Source: Eutreptiella sp. 'Long Island Sound 2002' (taxonomy: Eukaryota; Euglenozoa; Euglenophyceae; Eutreptiales; Eutreptiaceae). From it: a stretch of 64,000 nucleotides of DNA. Under the pieces are notes generated by a model. The model was not told the DNA's origin, made no database searches, and saw only the letters and a list, made by a program, of their open reading frames with translations. How positions within the stretch are numbered: position 1 is the stretch's first letter; each line of letters opens with the position of its first letter. The stretch spans positions 8,814,853 to 8,878,852 of the forward strand of contig OZ038382.1 of the NCBI GenBank assembly GCA_964036045.1. Direction: 5' to 3'. Shown here in pieces: positions 61,010 through 64,000 of this stretch. Made by a program: the position numbers and the translations under genes.

Positions 61010-61582
61010 GGGGGGGTAGGCGGGAGTTATGTCACCACGGTCCAGGGCAGGCACGAAAACGGGCAGACAGGAATTCAATGGAGACTCAACTGCTGTTCCC
61101 GGGAACTCCTGACTTTCGAAAAATGACATAAATGAGCGAAAACAAACGGTACCTCTCACAAAGTGCGCTCTAAAGACTTTTCAAGTTTTCCATATTGAAT
61201 CTAACATAATCAAGTGTCTTCCTTCATTCAGTTGAAGGCGATTTGACCCATGCCTCGCGGGCGCCAGCCATTGCATGCAACTGATATCTACCAGCAGCAT
61301 CCGTTGCGTACCCGGAGCGAAAGGGGATGGGGCCTTCCCCTTCCCTCCGTCTGTCGCATCCCCTACCGCTGGTGAGACACCCATTCACCAATGGCTGCGC
61401 TCCCTGTGGCTAGGGGCAAATGCGAAACCTGTCAGCGCTGGCAGGGGAGGGGACGGCAAGAGAGCAGAAGGCCTGCATGCATCACTCGCCCCCGCGTACA
61501 CACCACAATCTGCTCACATCCCTGCCATCGCGTTGGAGGAACGCCAAGGGGCTCAAGCAGCAATTGTCAGCAGATGGATAAC
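61010..61582. other. No recognised gene
   Basis: Unique sequence between the TIR element and a foldback. Frames up to 140 codons show no family. Confidence 0.4.
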
Positions 61583-61766
61583 ATTACGGGGATTATTTTG
61601 CCGGGGAAAATTTCGGGGGGGGGGGCGGAGTTTCTACACACTTGGGACACTTGGGAATCCCCGAGCTCCAACACCTGCACTACACTGCCAACACCCCTAA
61701 CACCCCTTTCGCAAGATTTCGCCACCTTCCTCAAGGACGAAATTTTCCCACGAAATTATCCCGTCA
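61583..61766. repeat. Imperfect foldback element, about 184 bp
   Basis: The arm ACGGGGATTATTTTGCCGGG plus GAAAATTTCG (from about 61,585) pairs, at roughly 80%, with CGAAATTTTCCCACGAAATT plus ATCCCGTCAC (61,738-61,767). An 11-base G run follows the left arm. Confidence 0.6.
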
Positions 61767-62268
61767 CGAAGTTTTCCCCCTCCCCCCTTCCCCCACTGTC
61801 TGTGGACAAACAATGTGAAGGCTTTCCTCCTGAAAACCCCAACCAGCGCAACTGGAAGTACCAACCGCCACACATACTGAGCCTTGAAGGCACCCTCCCT
61901 CCCCCGTTGGCGCAAGCAGGGCCTTGTCTCACTAGCGGCTCGTCTGATCATTGGTTTTGTGACCACGATTGTTGTGGTCGAGAGGGGCGCCCTGCCGCAT
62001 CGCAGGGTCAGGGGGTACGGGATCACCAAGCGTTACACATCAGTGGTGCACCGCGCTTACAGGCATTTTGCCATTCGAGGAAAAGCAGGGGTGGCTTGGC
62101 AGTGCGGTCCGTGGGTAGGGCAGCCCAGTCCTTGTGGGGGGGGGGGGGGCAGAACCCATCAAATCTCCTGGGCCCAAGGGGGGGGGGGCAGGTGCATGGG
62201 CTTGGGCATGACCATGCGCACAGGCATGGGCCATCGACATGTGCCAGGCATGATCTGGGCATTGATAC
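61767..62268. other. Probable intron/intergenic sequence beside the cupin exon
   Basis: G runs at about 62,139-62,149 and 62,177-62,187. No further exon of the cupin gene seen. Confidence 0.4.
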
Positions 62269-62430
62269 CTGGAAGCTGAACAGGCGGATCCCAAGCTGCC
62301 CCCACACCTCCAGCTCGGTCGGTGTAATCACAACAAAATGATAGTCACAATCATGCCGGTGCATCGATGTCATCTCCCCCGGGCCTAGTGTGAAGTTCCA
62401 GACGCGGACCATATCATCCTCGAAAATGCG
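62269..62430 (-). CDS. Isolated exon of a cupin-domain protein
   Basis: A 162-bp, 54-codon, phase-0 exon between acceptor CTCTCATACAG and donor CTTCCAG|GTATCA. It reads RIFEDDMVRVWNFTLGPGE, then MTSMHRHDCDYHFVVI and ELEVWG. This fits cupin motif 1: a G-x5-H-x-H core with H24 and H26 as likely metal ligands after the PGE turn. Cupins of this small type include dioxygenases and isomerases, and the exon alone does not decide. The flanking exons (start, motif 2) were not found, so the gene is partial here. Confidence 0.7.
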
Positions 62431-63121
62431 CTGTATGAGAGGATAGGATATGATATGAGGGCGAGGGGATAGAGTGCGGTATAGCAACAGGGGCTGGATT
62501 TGGAGACCTAAAGAAGGCGGGTTTTGGTGTGCAAAGCCGCCTGCACAGGTTCTTGGGGCTGTTGTCATGAACACACTGTCAGAGTTGAGTGATGGTGTGT
62601 GGTGTGGCCACGGCCAACCGACCCTCGTTGGCAGCCTGAGACTGCAGCTGAAAAAGAATGGACGGTTGTCTGAGAAAGAGTGGATGGTTGCTGACAGTCC
62701 AGCCACCGCAGCTGATTTAGAATGGACAGTTGTCCACAGTGTAGCTGACTGTTTCAGGGACGGTAAGGAAACCAACCACACAAAACTTCACGCACAGGGC
62801 AAATATCTACCCCCAAGCCTTGCGAGGACATCAGTAAAAGCACTGAAAATGACTGAAATGACACCGCATGTTGTTCCAACAAGGGTGTTGTTTGCACGTG
62901 CCGCGAAAAGACATAAGCAGCAAAGCAATGCATGCCCAGACAGCCATGTCTATGGAGGTGCATCAAAGTCACAAACTGAAGGGAGGGGCAAAAAGGGGCA
63001 GGACAGTGATCATCATCCCTGAAATACCATCCCCAGCCCCAAATCATAGGAAAAAACTTGATCTTCACAGACAACCAGAAAAAGGAACTGCCAAATTCCA
63101 TGGTTCCAAAAGTTGGCGAAA
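62431..63121. other. No recognised gene; short repeats
   Basis: GAATGGACGGTTGTC and GAATGGACAGTTGTC recur near 62,653 and 62,721. A third, degenerate MITE copy lies at 62,820-62,896. Confidence 0.45.
62820..62896. mobile_element. Foldback MITE, copy 3 (degenerate)
   Basis: The left arm TTGCGAGGACA and core GACACCGCATGTTGTTCCAAC align with copies 1 and 2. The right arm is eroded to TTGTTTGCA. Confidence 0.6.
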
Positions 63122-63275
63122 CAGGTCAGCCTATTTAGGTCCTGCACGCTGTGCGTACAGGGGTCAGCGCAGAAGCAGGACGTGGCAGAGCCACTGTGCC
63201 GCCCCCCAAGCCTCACCCTTAGTGTACACGGCGCGAGAGAAGGACCCACGCCAAGTGCTTAAGTGTCTTCGCTGT
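63122..63275. repeat. 154-bp dispersed repeat, copy 2
   Basis: Same-length, near-identical partner of 42,719-42,872, offset by 20,403 bp. Both copies are followed by C-rich but different sequence. Confidence 0.85.
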
Positions 63276-64000
63276 GGGTCCTCCCGCTTGGGCTTGCTGG
63301 GGGTGGAGAGCCCTGGCGACCCGGCTTGCACCAGTCGCTTGCCCGCGGCCGTGGGACAGCGGTTCGCCGAGGGCTGGCTGGGGTCCCTGTGCCCCCCCCC
63401 CGCCCCCTTGCGGGGCTGCCGGCTGGCTGCCCCCCCTGTGCCGCTCACCCCCCCTGGGGTGGGGGTTCCGTTTCTGGCGCCGGCGGTGACGCCGTTGTGG
63501 GCGACTCACCCTCAGCCGGCCCCCGGATGGCAGCGGGGGGGTTGGGGGGTGGGGGTTGCTGCCGTGCCCTCCTGGGCTGGGGGGAGAAAAGCGGAAGGGG
63601 GAGCAGCGGTGCCACTCCTCGGCTCCCGCTCAGGGGGCGGGGGGCAGGATCCTCTGCCTGTGACCCCCCCCTCCGCGTCCTTGGCTGCCTTGTGGCACTT
63701 CTGCCGGCGTTGGGCTCCGTCCGCGGGGCCCTCCTCCGATGCTCGCTTCCTTCCGTTGCCCGGCCCTGACCGGTTGTCGCGCTCCTGGGCCACCGGCGAT
63801 GGAGCCAGCGGCGCGTCTTGGTCGCCTGGCTCACGCGGCCACTACAGCCAACCATGCATGCCTTTGGCCGCGCAGACCCGCTCCGCCCACAACAGCCTCC
63901 GCATGCCCGGTCGCGTGACGTACGATCCCCGGCCCGTTGGTGCTCCTGCTGCCCTGGGGTGGCCTGTGTGCCCGTACCGACAGCAATTGGCGACTCCCTG
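63276..64000. other. GC-rich end of window; possible coding not resolved
   Basis: Frames on both strands are open because of base composition. A minus-strand frame at 63,793-63,512 (RKRASEEGPADGAQRRQK, then proline-rich) could be a gag-like or disordered protein, but nothing decisive is visible. Confidence 0.3.

Noticed and set aside
61697-62029. Minus-strand frame next to the cupin exon as its C-terminal exon
   Set aside because: It shows no cupin motif 2, runs through the foldback arm, and has no acceptor in a matching phase.

Overview
The window is nuclear DNA of a photosynthetic eukaryote with a large, GC-rich, very repeat-rich genome. A plastid terminal oxidase (PTOX) gene split by long introns identifies it as algal. 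The style of its PTOX fits a green, prasinophyte-type alga, but the sequence does not name a species. There are no operons, rRNA genes or CRISPR arrays, and I recognised no tRNA.

Layout. Positions 1-25,450 are almost entirely tandem repeats: a GC-rich composite repeat (130-970), a 47-bp hairpin-forming satellite (1,460-15,300, interrupted by a 94-bp satellite), a retroelement RNase H fragment between direct repeats and (CACCA)n tracts (15,425-17,300), a 12-bp satellite (17,783-22,882), then 94-bp, 47-bp and (CACCA)n arrays again (23,180-25,453). Immediately beyond lies the first exon of a secreted GH65-like glycosidase (25,655-26,401, minus), with no recognisable downstream exons. Positions 26,402-31,812 hold small repeats and no gene that I can support.

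The central gene is PTOX on the minus strand. Its two catalytic exons are at 34,639-34,217 and 32,166-31,813, and all six di-iron ligands are visible. Four further minus-strand exons upstream (40,455-40,033; 43,677-43,366; 47,524-47,175; 53,279-53,053) have compatible splice phases. If they all belong to it, the gene covers about 21.5 kb and carries an N-terminal extension with four hydrophobic segments. Two of its introns each hold a copy of a 4.0-4.3 kb composite element built from a 49-bp and a 96-bp satellite. Each copy is flanked on both sides by a CA-rich microsatellite, but the microsatellite type differs between the copies.

Positions 53,280-64,000 carry small mobile-element debris: a decayed DDE transposase fragment, a three-copy foldback MITE family, and a 1.1-kb element with 21-bp terminal inverted repeats and a frameshifted reading frame. 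They also carry isolated exons of a possible SPRY-type protein and a cupin protein, and a 154-bp repeat shared with a PTOX intron. The recognised exons are all on the minus strand. The genes have no evident functional link beyond proximity.
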